The position numbers were made by a program, and so were the translations under genes. Shown in pieces: positions 34,610 to 43,768 of a stretch of 64,000 nt of DNA. This DNA comes from PFL35 sp041550515 (GTDB taxonomy: Archaea; Thermoplasmatota; E2; DHVEG-1): assembly GCA_041550515.1 (NCBI GenBank), contig JBFEOQ010000001.1:62001-126000 (forward strand), read 5' to 3'. Numbering within the stretch: the stretch's first letter is position 1; every line of letters begins with the position of its first letter. Under the pieces are notes generated by a model. It was given only the letters and a program-made list of their open reading frames with translations, ran no database searches and had not been told where the DNA came from.

Positions 34610-34687
34610 TTCTTTTTGTTATAAAAGTGTAAAACAACCAAAAATTGTATTATTAGAAAAGTAAGAATATTAATTTATATAAAATGT

Positions 34688-34927
34688 TTATTTACCACCA
34701 ATTATAATTACATCCTTTACAGATTTTATTGCATCAAATGGAAAAACAAGATGACCTTGTCCATCTAAATGATACAAACGTGGATCTACATCATCAGAAG
34801 GTTCAATTAGAACATTTGTAAGTTCTCCTGTTCTAACGTCAACGGTAGTATTTCTCATAATACCAAGATATAACCCTTCTTCAGTCATAACTGTTTTTCC
34901 TCTCAATTCATTTTCAGTTATTCTCAA
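34688..34927 (-). CDS. PRC-barrel domain protein
   Basis: Single-domain PRC-barrel protein of 79 residues: RITENELRGKTVMTEEGLYLGIM, then RNTTVDVRTGELTNVLIEP and FPFDAIKSVKDVIIIGGK. Such barrels are small beta adaptors; in haloarchaea PRC-barrel proteins (CdpB) take part in cell division, so a similar role here is possible but unproven. The start is TTG with GGAGG 8 bases upstream. It follows cdc48 by 32 bases on the same strand and borders the origin region. Confidence 0.85.
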   Translation of the reverse strand: MRITENELRGKTVMTEEGLYLGIMRNTTVDVRTGELTNVLIEPSDDVDPRLYHLDGQGHLVFPFDAIKSVKDVIIIGGK

Positions 34928-34959
34928 TTTATTTTCCTCCTTTTTATATTATTTTAACT

Positions 34960-37170
34960 TTACATATATTGAATGTCTTTATCAGTTTTATCTTTTTTGG
35001 AAATACCACTACCAAGTGTTTCAGAGACTTTATTATAAAACTTAATAATATTGGGTGTAATAGATGCACGAACGCTCTCCAGAGCTTTATCAAAATGTAT
35101 TTTTTTAACATTAGCTGCATTCTCATTTTCTCGTATAGTAAGCATTGCTGCTTCACGACATAAGGATTCAATGTCAGCACCAGAATAATTCTCTGTTACA
35201 TCAGCAAGATGTTTAATATCAACATCTTTTCCAAGAGGCATATTTTTTGTATGTATTTTAAAGATTTCTAAACGAGCTTCTTCATCTGGGGATGGAATTA
35301 AAACTAGACGATCAAAACGTCCTGGCCTTAAAAGACTTGGATCAATAATATCAGGTCTATTGGTAGCACCTATTACAACCACACCCTCCATACTTTCAAG
35401 ACCATCTATACTCGTAAGTAATTGGTTTACAACACTATCTGTTACATGACTTCCTGTATCTGTACCACGCATTGGTGCTATACTATCGAGTTCATCTAAA
35501 AATACTATGGTAGGTGCTACTTGACGTGCTTTTTTAAATAATTCACGAACTGCTTTTTCAGATTCGCCTACCCATTTACTCATAACTTCTGGACCTTTAA
35601 TACTAATAAAATTTGCTTTAGATTCACTCGCAACAGCTTTTGCGAGAAGAGTTTTACCTGTACCAGGCGGTCCATAAAGTAAAACACCACGAGGTGGTGT
35701 TATTCCTAGTTTTTTAAAGGATTCTGGTTTTGTAAGAGGCCATTCAACTGCTTCCTGTAATTGTTGCTTAGCTATTTGAAGTCCACCAACATCTTCCCAG
35801 TTAATCTTTGGAATTTCAATGAGAAACTCACGCATAGCCGATGGTTCGATACCCCTATGAGCATTTTTAAAATCATCTGTAGTAACTTCCATTTTTTCAA
35901 GTATTTCAACAGGTATTGGTTTTTCTAGGTCAATTTCTGGTAAATATCTTCTAAGTGCATTCATAGCCGCTTCCCTAGCAAGGGCAGCAAGATCAGCACC
36001 GACATATCCATACGTAAATTCTGCTAAATCCTCAAGTTTAATATTTTCTGCAAGGGGCATTCCACGAGTATGAATCTGTAATATTTCCTTTCGACCCTCT
36101 CTATCAGGCGCGGCAATTATAATTTCTCTATCAAAACGACCTGGGCGTCTAAGTGCAGGATCAAGAATATCTGGAAGATTAGTTGCACCTATTACAATAA
36201 GTTTACCACGTCCTTTCAATCCATCCATAAGAGTAAGCATCTGAGATACAACACGTCGTTCTACCTCACCATGAACCTCAGATCTTTTTGGAGCAATTGC
36301 ATCTATTTCATCTATAAAGATAATACTAGGTGCATTTTTTTCAGCTTCTTCAAATATTTTTCTGAGATTTTCTTCACTCTGACCATAAAATTTTGACATA
36401 ATTTCTGGACCGTTAATTGTGTAAAAATTTGCACCAGATTCATTTGCCACTGCTTTTGCAATTAGTGTTTTACCTGTTCCAGGTGGTCCATGTAAAAGAA
36501 CCCCTTTTGGAGGGTCGATCCCAAGTCTATCAAAAAGTTCAGGATGTTTAAGAGGGAGTTCAATCATTTCACGGACTTTTAAAATTTCTTCATGTAGACC
36601 ACCAATGTCTTCATAGCTAACTCGTGGTCCTGCTTCCTCTTCAATTTGAGCTGCTTCTTCTTTTACTTTTATCTTTGTTAATTCACTAATTGAAACAATA
36701 CCATTTGGTGTAGTATTTATAATAATAAAAGGAAGACTGCTTCCGAATAAAGCTATCCCAGGTATTATTACACTATCGCCTTTTGTTAGAGGTCTTTTTA
36801 AAAGACCTTTTTTAATTAAGATATCTATACCGCTGCCAAACTGTATTTGTTGTCCTTTAGATATTAATGGTGCAATAGTCAATTCTTTTGCTTCTTTTAC
36901 ATCAGCTTTTTTAATTTTTACTCTTTCTCCAAGACCTGTTCCAGCGTTTTTTCTTGTTAAATTATCTATTCTTATTATTCCTTTTCCTTCATCAGTAGGA
37001 TGCGCACGCCATACAACAGCTGCCGTTGTCTTCAAACCCTCTATCTCAATTACATCACCTATTGATAAATCTAGATTAACTCTTGTTTGATTATCTATTC
37101 TTGCTCGTCCATATCCTACATCTTGTTGAAATGCTTCAGATATTTTCAAAACAGCCTCTCTTTGAACCAT
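34960..37170 (-). CDS. CDC48/VAT-type AAA ATPase
   Basis: Hexameric unfoldase, the archaeal partner of the proteasome. After an N-terminal double-psi-barrel domain (VGYGRARIDNQTRVNLDLSIGD) come two AAA modules. Module 1 has HGPPGTGKTLIAKAVANE and FIDEIDAIAPKR; module 2 has YGPPGTGKTLLAKAVASE and FLDELDSIAPMRG. Both second-region-of-homology arginines are seen (ALRRPGRFDRE, LLRPGRFDRL). I start at 37170, since GGTGG precedes this ATG by 8 bases, rather than at an ATG 27 bases upstream. 736 residues, normal length. The short C-terminal tail ends in YM, which may dock the proteasome (HbYX-like ends are common); this is tentative. Confidence 0.95.
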   Translation of the reverse strand: MVQREAVLKISEAFQQDVGYGRARIDNQTRVNLDLSIGDVIEIEGLKTTAAVVWRAHPTDEGKGIIRIDNLTRKNAGTGLGERVKIKKADVKEAKELTIAPLISKGQQIQFGSGIDILIKKGLLKRPLTKGDSVIIPGIALFGSSLPFIIINTTPNGIVSISELTKIKVKEEAAQIEEEAGPRVSYEDIGGLHEEILKVREMIELPLKHPELFDRLGIDPPKGVLLHGPPGTGKTLIAKAVANESGANFYTINGPEIMSKFYGQSEENLRKIFEEAEKNAPSIIFIDEIDAIAPKRSEVHGEVERRVVSQMLTLMDGLKGRGKLIVIGATNLPDILDPALRRPGRFDREIIIAAPDREGRKEILQIHTRGMPLAENIKLEDLAEFTYGYVGADLAALAREAAMNALRRYLPEIDLEKPIPVEILEKMEVTTDDFKNAHRGIEPSAMREFLIEIPKINWEDVGGLQIAKQQLQEAVEWPLTKPESFKKLGITPPRGVLLYGPPGTGKTLLAKAVASESKANFISIKGPEVMSKWVGESEKAVRELFKKARQVAPTIVFLDELDSIAPMRGTDTGSHVTDSVVNQLLTSIDGLESMEGVVVIGATNRPDIIDPSLLRPGRFDRLVLIPSPDEEARLEIFKIHTKNMPLGKDVDIKHLADVTENYSGADIESLCREAAMLTIRENENAANVKKIHFDKALESVRASITPNIIKFYNKVSETLGSGISKKDKTDKDIQYM

Positions 37171-37289
37171 TTTAACACCCACCAAATTAAAGAGCAATGT
37201 GTATTTTAACGCTAATAAAAGAAGAGGTTATTATATTTTTTCTGTGAAAGAACCAGAAATAAAAAAAATTTTATTATAATAAAGAATAT

Positions 37290-37781
37290 CTATAAAAAAT
37301 TCCGTTGTATTTTTTCTAATATTTCTTTAAAATCAAGAGTATATTCTTTTCCAAGTAGTATTGCCGCTATTTCAGATGTTAGGTTTTTTTCTTTTTCTAA
37401 TTCTTTTATTTGATTCAATATAGTTTTTTTATCAAGATTTGATTTATCAACAATTTTCTTAATAATGATCTCCAGAGTGTCTTCTTCTGGTTTTATTTGA
37501 ACTATTTCTTTTTTTAACTCTTTTTGACTTAATACATTTTTTGGGGGATAATATCCGATAGGAATTCTGATTTTATCTACATCAAAATTAGGTTTTAGTA
37601 CCTCTTTTTCTAACTTTAATAAATTATTTTCAATACTCTTTTGTGTAAACATTTTTGCATTATTAAGTGTAAACCATTTTAAATCCATTGATAATGATAG
37701 ATAAAATTCTGAAAAACTCATTTCTTTTTTACCTGCACGAGTATATAAAAACGCAATTATGATTTTATAATCATTATTCAT
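37290..37781 (-). CDS. DUF2240-family protein
   Basis: Archaeal protein of about 163 residues of unknown function. The N-terminal half (YKIIIAFLYTRAGKKEMSFSEF, then LDLKWFTLNNAK-type DLKWFTLNNAKMF) matches the DUF2240 pattern, with a helical, possibly winged-helix-like structure; the C-terminal half is a charged helical extension. The ATG at 37781 overlaps the stop of the upstream HisA-like gene by 4 bases and has GGGAG upstream. An in-frame ATG 45 bases earlier lies inside that gene and is less likely. Confidence 0.6.
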   Translation of the reverse strand: MNNDYKIIIAFLYTRAGKKEMSFSEFYLSLSMDLKWFTLNNAKMFTQKSIENNLLKLEKEVLKPNFDVDKIRIPIGYYPPKNVLSQKELKKEIVQIKPEEDTLEIIIKKIVDKSNLDKKTILNQIKELEKEKNLTSEIAAILLGKEYTLDFKEILEKIQRNFL

Positions 37782-38344
37782 TTTTTTTTGAACTCCCAAT
37801 ATTTTGAGATATCTACAATAAAGCAACTCGGTTTAAATTTACTCCAATATTCAATATTTTTTTTATTATTTTCATAAATAACTGTGTTATAGTTGATTAA
37901 AAGGTTTTTCATTACTTCCTCTTTTTTAAAGTCCTTTTCTAGTTCATCTCTGCTATAAAAAATTATTATACCATCAAAATTTTTTAATAAATAATCATTA
38001 AAAATTTTTGATTGATCATTAACTTCTATGCTTGCATAGATTTTATTATCTGAAATTTCTCTAATACTTTCAAGTTTTATATATGAATAAAATATTTTAC
38101 GTAAAGTAATTTTTATTGCTCCTGTCATAAAAACATCTACTATATCACCAAGTTTTCTAGGTGCATTATCTATCCAGAGTTGATATTTTTTTGAGAGTTT
38201 TTGATATATATTAAAATTTGATTTATCTTTTTCTATTCCATCTCGATCAATTACATAAAGTAATTGATCCTCCTTTAGTTTTTCAAGTAGTTCTAAATTT
38301 TGAATTTTTTTGTTGACTATTGTTGTTAATGGTATGATTTCCAT
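37778..38344 (-). CDS. HisA/HisF-like barrel protein (COG1411-like)
   Basis: Small protein of 188 residues that seems to be a reduced relative of the ProFAR isomerase-like group: it begins IIPLTTIVNKKIQN, followed by LLYVIDRDGIEKDKSNFNIYQKL and QLWIDNAPRKLGDIVDVFMTGAIKITLRK, in which the WIDNAP and D-x-x-M-x-G-A pattern fits COG1411 proteins. The histidine pathway role is unlikely, as no his genes are nearby and the fold appears shortened. Coupled to the DUF2240 gene. Function unknown. Confidence 0.5.
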   Translation of the reverse strand: MEIIPLTTIVNKKIQNLELLEKLKEDQLLYVIDRDGIEKDKSNFNIYQKLSKKYQLWIDNAPRKLGDIVDVFMTGAIKITLRKIFYSYIKLESIREISDNKIYASIEVNDQSKIFNDYLLKNFDGIIIFYSRDELEKDFKKEEVMKNLLINYNTVIYENNKKNIEYWSKFKPSCFIVDISKYWEFKKK

Positions 38345-38412
38345 TTCTTAAAGTAAACAAAATTTTGTTCTTTAATCTAACTCTAAAAAATTAAAATATT
38401 TTATATAAAAAT

Positions 38413-40833
38413 TTAACTTGTAATTTCGTTTTTAACATTAAGTCTATTTTCTGTTTCAGCAATTTTAAGTCTTGTCTTGATAACAGTATCTGGATTAAGT
38501 GAAATACTATCTATTCCACATTCTACTAAAAACTCTGCAAACTCTGGAAAATCACTAGGGGCTTGTCCGCAAATTCCTACTTTTCTACTTGGTATATGTG
38601 AGTGCGCCGTATCTATCACTTGTTTCACAAGTCTTTTTACTGCATCATTTCTTTCATCAAATATATGCGCAACTAAATCAGAATCGCGATCAAGCCCAAG
38701 GGTAAGCTGTGTTAAATCATTTGAACCAATGCTAAATCCATCAAAGATTTCAGCAAACTGATCAGCAACAATGACGTTGCTTGGAATTTCACACATTACA
38801 TATATTTCAAGCTCATTTTCTCCCTGCACTAAGCCAAACTCATGCATAGTTTTTATTACTTTTTTCCCCTCTTCAGGTGTTCTGCAGAACGGGATCATTG
38901 TTTTAATATTTGTAAGTCCCATTTCATCTCGTGCTTTTTTAATGGCTTTACATTCAAGACCAAATGCTGGTTTATATTTCTCATCATAATATCGTGAAGC
39001 ACCACGCCATCCAATCATAGGATTGTGCTCTTCTGGTTCATATAAGAAACCTCCAATGAGATTAGCATATTCATTTGTTTTAAAATCACTCATACGTACA
39101 ATTACATCATTTGGATAAAAGGATGCTGCAATTTTTGCAATACCTCTTGAAAGGGTGTCAACGAAAAATTCTACCTTATTTTCATATCCCTTACTTCTTT
39201 CATCAATGGTGTTTATAACATTAGCTATTTTTTTATTATCCTCTTTTATCTGTTTAAGTTTAGTATATTCAATTAAAGCAAGTGGATGTATTCCGATATG
39301 TGAGTTAATAATAAATTCTTCTCGAGCAAGTCCTACTCCATCATTTGGAATTTGACCTTGTGAAAAAGCTTTCTCAGGAATAGCTGCATTCATCATTATT
39401 CGAGTTTTAGGTCTTGGTAAATTATCTAGTTTAAGTTCATCTATATGGAATTTTAATTTACCTTCATATATACGACCTACTCCTTCGCTACAGTCAACTG
39501 TAATATTTTTAATATTTTGGATTTTTTGAGTGCCGTTACCTGTACCTATAACGCAAGGAATGCCAAGTTCACGTGAGATAATTGCAGCGTGACATGTACG
39601 ACCACCACGATTTGTAACAATTGCACTCGCAATTTTCATTATTGGCTCCCAATCGGGATCAGTCATATCAGTAACAAGAACTTGTCCTTTTTTGAAATTG
39701 GCTATGTCTTTTGCATTTTCGATAACATTTGCTTCACCTTGACCAATCATACTTCCAACAGCTTCACCCATAGCTAAAACATTTCCTTTTTCCTCTAAAA
39801 CATAAGTTTTCATTGTAGCTGTATCTTTTTGAGAATGAACTGTTTCCGGTCGCGCTTGTACAATAAAAAGCTCTTTAGAATTTCCATCTTTTGCCCATTC
39901 AATATCCATTGGTTTCCTATAGTGCTCTTCGATGATTACTGCCCATTTAGCAAGTTTTAATATTTCTTCATCTTTTAAAACAAATTTTTCTTTATCTTCT
40001 TTGTTAACTGTGATATTTTTTGTTCCTTTTTTATCATATATCATGCGCTTTTGCTTTGCACCAATCTTTTTCTCAAGAATTGGTTTAAATCCAGTTTTTA
40101 AAGTTGGTTTAAAAACATAAAACTGATCTGGATTTACTGCACCTTGAACAACGTTTTCACCAAGACCATAAGAACCAGTTATATATACAACATCATCGAA
40201 TCCGCTTTCAGTATCAATAGAAAACATTACTCCTGCACTTGCTAGATCACTACGTACCATTTTTTGAACACCAACTGATAGATAAACACTAAAATGATCA
40301 AATCCTTTATCAACACGATAGGATATAGCACGATTCGTAAATAATGATGCAAAACAATCACGAACTTTTTCAAGTAATTCTTCTTCCCCTCGAACATTTA
40401 AATAAGTCTCCTGTTGACCAGCAAAACTTGCATCTGGTAAATCTTCAGCTGTAGCACTACTTCGCACTGCTACATCACAGTTTTTAACATATCTCTTCTC
40501 CATTCCTTTGTAATATTTACGGATATCTTCTTCCAATTCAGAAGGTAAAGGAGTATTCTTTATAAGATTACGAATTTTTTCTCCACGTTCAGCTAAATCA
40601 CGAACATTATGTGTGTTTAAACCGGTAAGAATATTCTTAATTTTTTTATCAATACCTGCTTTTTCTATTGTATATTTATAAGCATATGCAGTAATAGCAA
40701 AACCAGATGGTACATTAACACCTTTGGATCCAAGATTACGTATCATTTCTCCAAGAGATGCATTTTTTCCACCAACTGATGGAACATCATTTATTGTTAA
40801 ATCTTCAAACCATTTATTAAATTCTTCAATCAT
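38413..40833 (-). CDS. ppsA: Phosphoenolpyruvate synthase
   Basis: Converts pyruvate plus ATP to PEP plus AMP and phosphate; key gluconeogenic step. The 806 residues contain the complete three-part layout: ATP-grasp domain (VPSVGGKNASLGEMI, VRSSATAEDLPDASFAGQQETYLN), phosphohistidine domain with the active histidine in GGRTCHAAIISREL, and the PEP-binding barrel ending with the catalytic cysteine in KVGICGQAPSD. A GGTGAG motif lies 9 bases before the ATG. In contrast to the shortened ATP-grasp chimera at 26-29 kb this is the complete enzyme. Confidence 0.96.
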   Translation of the reverse strand: MIEEFNKWFEDLTINDVPSVGGKNASLGEMIRNLGSKGVNVPSGFAITAYAYKYTIEKAGIDKKIKNILTGLNTHNVRDLAERGEKIRNLIKNTPLPSELEEDIRKYYKGMEKRYVKNCDVAVRSSATAEDLPDASFAGQQETYLNVRGEEELLEKVRDCFASLFTNRAISYRVDKGFDHFSVYLSVGVQKMVRSDLASAGVMFSIDTESGFDDVVYITGSYGLGENVVQGAVNPDQFYVFKPTLKTGFKPILEKKIGAKQKRMIYDKKGTKNITVNKEDKEKFVLKDEEILKLAKWAVIIEEHYRKPMDIEWAKDGNSKELFIVQARPETVHSQKDTATMKTYVLEEKGNVLAMGEAVGSMIGQGEANVIENAKDIANFKKGQVLVTDMTDPDWEPIMKIASAIVTNRGGRTCHAAIISRELGIPCVIGTGNGTQKIQNIKNITVDCSEGVGRIYEGKLKFHIDELKLDNLPRPKTRIMMNAAIPEKAFSQGQIPNDGVGLAREEFIINSHIGIHPLALIEYTKLKQIKEDNKKIANVINTIDERSKGYENKVEFFVDTLSRGIAKIAASFYPNDVIVRMSDFKTNEYANLIGGFLYEPEEHNPMIGWRGASRYYDEKYKPAFGLECKAIKKARDEMGLTNIKTMIPFCRTPEEGKKVIKTMHEFGLVQGENELEIYVMCEIPSNVIVADQFAEIFDGFSIGSNDLTQLTLGLDRDSDLVAHIFDERNDAVKRLVKQVIDTAHSHIPSRKVGICGQAPSDFPEFAEFLVECGIDSISLNPDTVIKTRLKIAETENRLNVKNEITS

Positions 40834-40938
40834 ATTAAAAGCTCACCAAATGTTTTTTATTTGTTAACAAGAACCTATTAATAAAACCTTTTTAAAAACA
40901 GCAAAAGTAAGTATTAGTAAGCAACAAAGATTGCTTTT

Positions 40939-41484
40939 TTATTTTTCAATAAACACAGCAGCAGCAAGCACAGTAGTCCATAATCCATTTTTATCCCCCA
41001 TTGCGGTTTGTGCAACGCTCTGAGTTCGAACAATCTGTTTACTCATCTTGTATTCCTGTTTTCGTTCATCCCATGCTTTATCAGGATCAAATTCTAAACC
41101 TAGAGTAGTCGCAAGCATACTTGCGGCAAGATCTTCTGTGTAATCTACTAGTTTTTTCCCAGTAATCCCATTACAATGATGCTCAGATATATATCCATAA
41201 TTATCTCTATTCTTAGGAAGAGCAACTCCTATTGCGGCACCAATTAGTCGATTTGGTTCGTTAGTCGAATTTCTTGACATCACCACATAGGTTATTTCCC
41301 CACTATTAAGTTCTTTTATCCCTTTTTCTCTTGAAATAATTTTACAATTAGAAGGTATAATACTTGAAACATAAACAAGGTTACACTTTTCAATATTTGC
41401 ATTACGTAATGCAAGCTCAAAAGACTGTAATTCCTGTTTATGTCTTCCTACTCCTTTTGTAAAAAAAACTCTTTTTGGAACCAT
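40939..41484 (-). CDS. pdaD: Pyruvoyl-dependent arginine decarboxylase
   Basis: Makes agmatine from arginine, the first step for polyamines and for agmatidine in archaeal tRNA-Ile. The 181-residue proenzyme cleaves itself at the serine pair in VYVSSIIPSNC (near residue 44) to form the pyruvoyl group. Further family segments are GEITYVVMSRNSTNEPNRLIG and the catalytic-glutamate region GYISEHHCNG. Monocistronic, 53 bases from the next gene. Confidence 0.93.
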   Translation of the reverse strand: MVPKRVFFTKGVGRHKQELQSFELALRNANIEKCNLVYVSSIIPSNCKIISREKGIKELNSGEITYVVMSRNSTNEPNRLIGAAIGVALPKNRDNYGYISEHHCNGITGKKLVDYTEDLAASMLATTLGLEFDPDKAWDERKQEYKMSKQIVRTQSVAQTAMGDKNGLWTTVLAAAVFIEK

Positions 41485-41543
41485 ATTTTTTTAGGAATAT
41501 TTTTCCTTTAATAAAGATATCTGAAAGTTTACTATTTTTCTCT

Positions 41544-42458
41544 TTAAATATCTTCGTCATCTATTTTCTTTTCAAACTTCTTTTTTGATCCATTTTGCAT
41601 TTTTAATAAATCACGCATTTGTTTTTGTATATCAATTTGTTCTTTTTGGAACGCTGTTTGTTCTTTTTGATATTCAATATTTTTTTGATGATATGGTATT
41701 GTATCTTTTTCTTGAATGAATTCCTCGACCAATTTTTTTATTTCTTTGAAGGGATGAACTCCATGCAATTCGTAATAACTTCGTGCTCTAGGTGTTTGAA
41801 CTTCTTTACCACCACCAAAAATACCCAAGAATTTTGCTTTTTTTTCACCTATTTGAATACCACCTGCTGCAAAAGAATTATCACTACCTAAACCAAAACC
41901 AGATTGAGAAATAGGAATTATTGTACCAAAACCAAATATTTGGCCAAGTATTCCTTGTTTAGCATTTATATCTGTTATTTTATCATAACGCAGTGTTCTT
42001 TCTTCTTTAGTTATCACTCCTCCTTTAAAGATTATTCTTTCGTTTGATAAGATATATTTATGTGAACGACGGTACAATTCGACTAATAAAAAACCTAGAA
42101 ATGAAATTAAAATGGTGTAGATAGGAATAAAAATTTTTACAGAATTTTGCCATCCTTGCCAAAACATAAGAACTATACCCACAACAACTATTCCGAGATA
42201 TATGAAGAAAATTCTCCATCGAATTGTTGTTATCGATACAATAATACCTACTATTAATAATATAATTGCCCATAATGCAATAGGCGCAAGAATATCTGTG
42301 AAAAGAGAATGCCATTCAGAGATATTAACAAACCAATATAGTACTACGCCCCAAATAATTAAGAATATACATAACGCTTGATAACGCATAAATGATAATG
42401 GATGTGGTGAAAGCATTTTTTCTAGTTTCTCATTTTTTAATAGCTCTTCGTCATTCAT
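41544..42458 (-). CDS. Membrane protein with bacterial-type PH domain
   Basis: 304-residue membrane protein. Four hydrophobic helices span about residues 28-120, then a bPH2-like domain (HKYILSNERIIFKGGVITKEERTLRYDKITDI pattern, residues 130-170) on the cytoplasmic side. The C-terminal 50 residues are a coiled coil with repeated glutamine- and lysine-rich heptads (EYQKEQTAFQKEQIDIQKQ). Function unknown; bPH domains bind membranes or other proteins. It overlaps the upstream Yip1-like gene by 8 bases, indicating joint expression. Confidence 0.72.
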   Translation of the reverse strand: MNDEELLKNEKLEKMLSPHPLSFMRYQALCIFLIIWGVVLYWFVNISEWHSLFTDILAPIALWAIILLIVGIIVSITTIRWRIFFIYLGIVVVGIVLMFWQGWQNSVKIFIPIYTILISFLGFLLVELYRRSHKYILSNERIIFKGGVITKEERTLRYDKITDINAKQGILGQIFGFGTIIPISQSGFGLGSDNSFAAGGIQIGEKKAKFLGIFGGGKEVQTPRARSYYELHGVHPFKEIKKLVEEFIQEKDTIPYHQKNIEYQKEQTAFQKEQIDIQKQMRDLLKMQNGSKKKFEKKIDDEDI

Positions 42459-43521
42459 CTTGTCCTACTCCTTTCCTCTCATATTTTATTTGTTTTATCT
42501 TTCTCTTAGTTTTAAATTTATCGTCTTTTCGATTTATTAGTAAATATATCACAACTATAGTTGTAAGTATCATTATAATAAGAGAGATACTTTTATCCAT
42601 ATCTATTGGTAAATACACAAAAAAGACTCGAGCAAGAATATAAGACAGTGGGATTGTTATATATGGAAGAATTTTTTTTCTCCCTTTTATTTTGTCAATG
42701 GAAAAAATGAAAATTATTATTAAGAAGGATATAAAAAGACCGACTATTGAAATAATAGATAACCAACCAAAAATTGAAAAAAATGTTGCATAGATGGCTT
42801 GATCTAAGACATACAAAATAAAATAAACTAAGTAAATAAGTAATAATAAGCACAAAACATATAATGGCTTATAGTTAATGAGTTGCCAGATGTTTTTTAA
42901 TTCATATGAAATATCTATTTTATCAATTTTTTTTTCACCAAGATAACTTGGTCTTATTCCTAAACCTAAAAAAACCAATAATAGAAGAAAACCCAGATAA
43001 ATAGGATGGAATAAATCTATGTTTATTAAAAAATTTAAAAATTTATCTAAAAAATTATAAAGATTAAAACCTAAAATAGTTAGCTGTCCACTAAAAGTAT
43101 ATTTAAATTCTAAAATATGAGAAGGTATTGTTGTATCAAAATTATTAACAATGAAATACAAGCAAATTAGTAATAAAAAAGCAGGTATGAAAAAAGGACC
43201 TACGAAAAGAAAGGTATTTGATATCCATTCTAAAATTCCTTTTTTTTGTTTCTTTGGTGTTACTTTCCCATAATTTACACTTAGATATATTTCAGATATT
43301 CCACTTTTTGTAACAGTGTATCCAAAAGCATGACAAATAGTTTGAAATAATATTCCTAAATAATTTGTAAATTTACAAAAAGGCTCATGTTTTTTTCTTA
43401 TTTTTTCTAGCAGATATTTTTGACCTTGAATTAATATAAGTTGTATAAACCAGAGTAAACAAATTCCACTTATTGTTGCAAGAGGCGCAATAAGTATTAC
43501 TTCTATTATTGAACTGTCCAT
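42451..43521 (-). CDS. Multi-pass membrane protein, Yip1-like
   Basis: 356 residues with about eight hydrophobic segments. The part around residues 40-150 (KFTNYLGILFQTICHAFGYTVTKSG) and the later QATYATFFSIFGWLSIISIV-type helices recall Yip1-domain proteins, but similarity is weak by eye. Start has GGAG 4 bases upstream. It is coupled to the bPH-domain membrane gene, so the two may form one complex. No catalytic motif seen. Confidence 0.55.
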   Translation of the reverse strand: MDSSIIEVILIAPLATISGICLLWFIQLILIQGQKYLLEKIRKKHEPFCKFTNYLGILFQTICHAFGYTVTKSGISEIYLSVNYGKVTPKKQKKGILEWISNTFLFVGPFFIPAFLLLICLYFIVNNFDTTIPSHILEFKYTFSGQLTILGFNLYNFLDKFLNFLINIDLFHPIYLGFLLLLVFLGLGIRPSYLGEKKIDKIDISYELKNIWQLINYKPLYVLCLLLLIYLVYFILYVLDQAIYATFFSIFGWLSIISIVGLFISFLIIIFIFSIDKIKGRKKILPYITIPLSYILARVFFVYLPIDMDKSISLIIMILTTIVVIYLLINRKDDKFKTKRKIKQIKYERKGVGQDE

Positions 43522-43768
43522 CCTTCTCCAATTTTTGATAGTAAATATTGACTATAAAACTTTATCTTTTAAACAACCTTATTTCTTTAATAAGGTTTTA
43601 TAAGTTCTCTAAATTAATTAGGGTACTCTCCATAATTATTTTATTTCTATTATATCTTCTAAAAAATTCCAATTTGCATAAAATAAGAAAAAAAAAGAAC
43701 ACTTTATTAATAATACTCCCAAATCAATTTAACAAAAGACATGTATATCTTAACTTATAAAAAATAAA

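Larger units (their letters stand above)
34385..34640. other. Probable replication origin (oriC) beside orc1
   Basis: Part of the 380-base gene-free region 34308-34687. Two ORB-like elements in opposite orientation flank a very AT-rich stretch (34440-34582, e.g. long T and A runs at 34461-34490) that could be the unwinding element. Each has the TTTCC...GAAA core and a G-run pointing away from the AT-rich centre. Short TGGAAG repeats (34495, 34557) lie between them. Position next to orc1/cdc6 is the classic archaeal arrangement. A PRC-barrel gene lies on the other side. Confidence 0.7.

Noticed and set aside
43548..43760. 70-codon hydrophobic, basic frame in the gap between the Yip1-like gene and nadK
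   Set aside because: AT-rich intergenic composition gives only Leu/Ile/Lys-rich sequence, no ribosome binding site, no recognisable motif.
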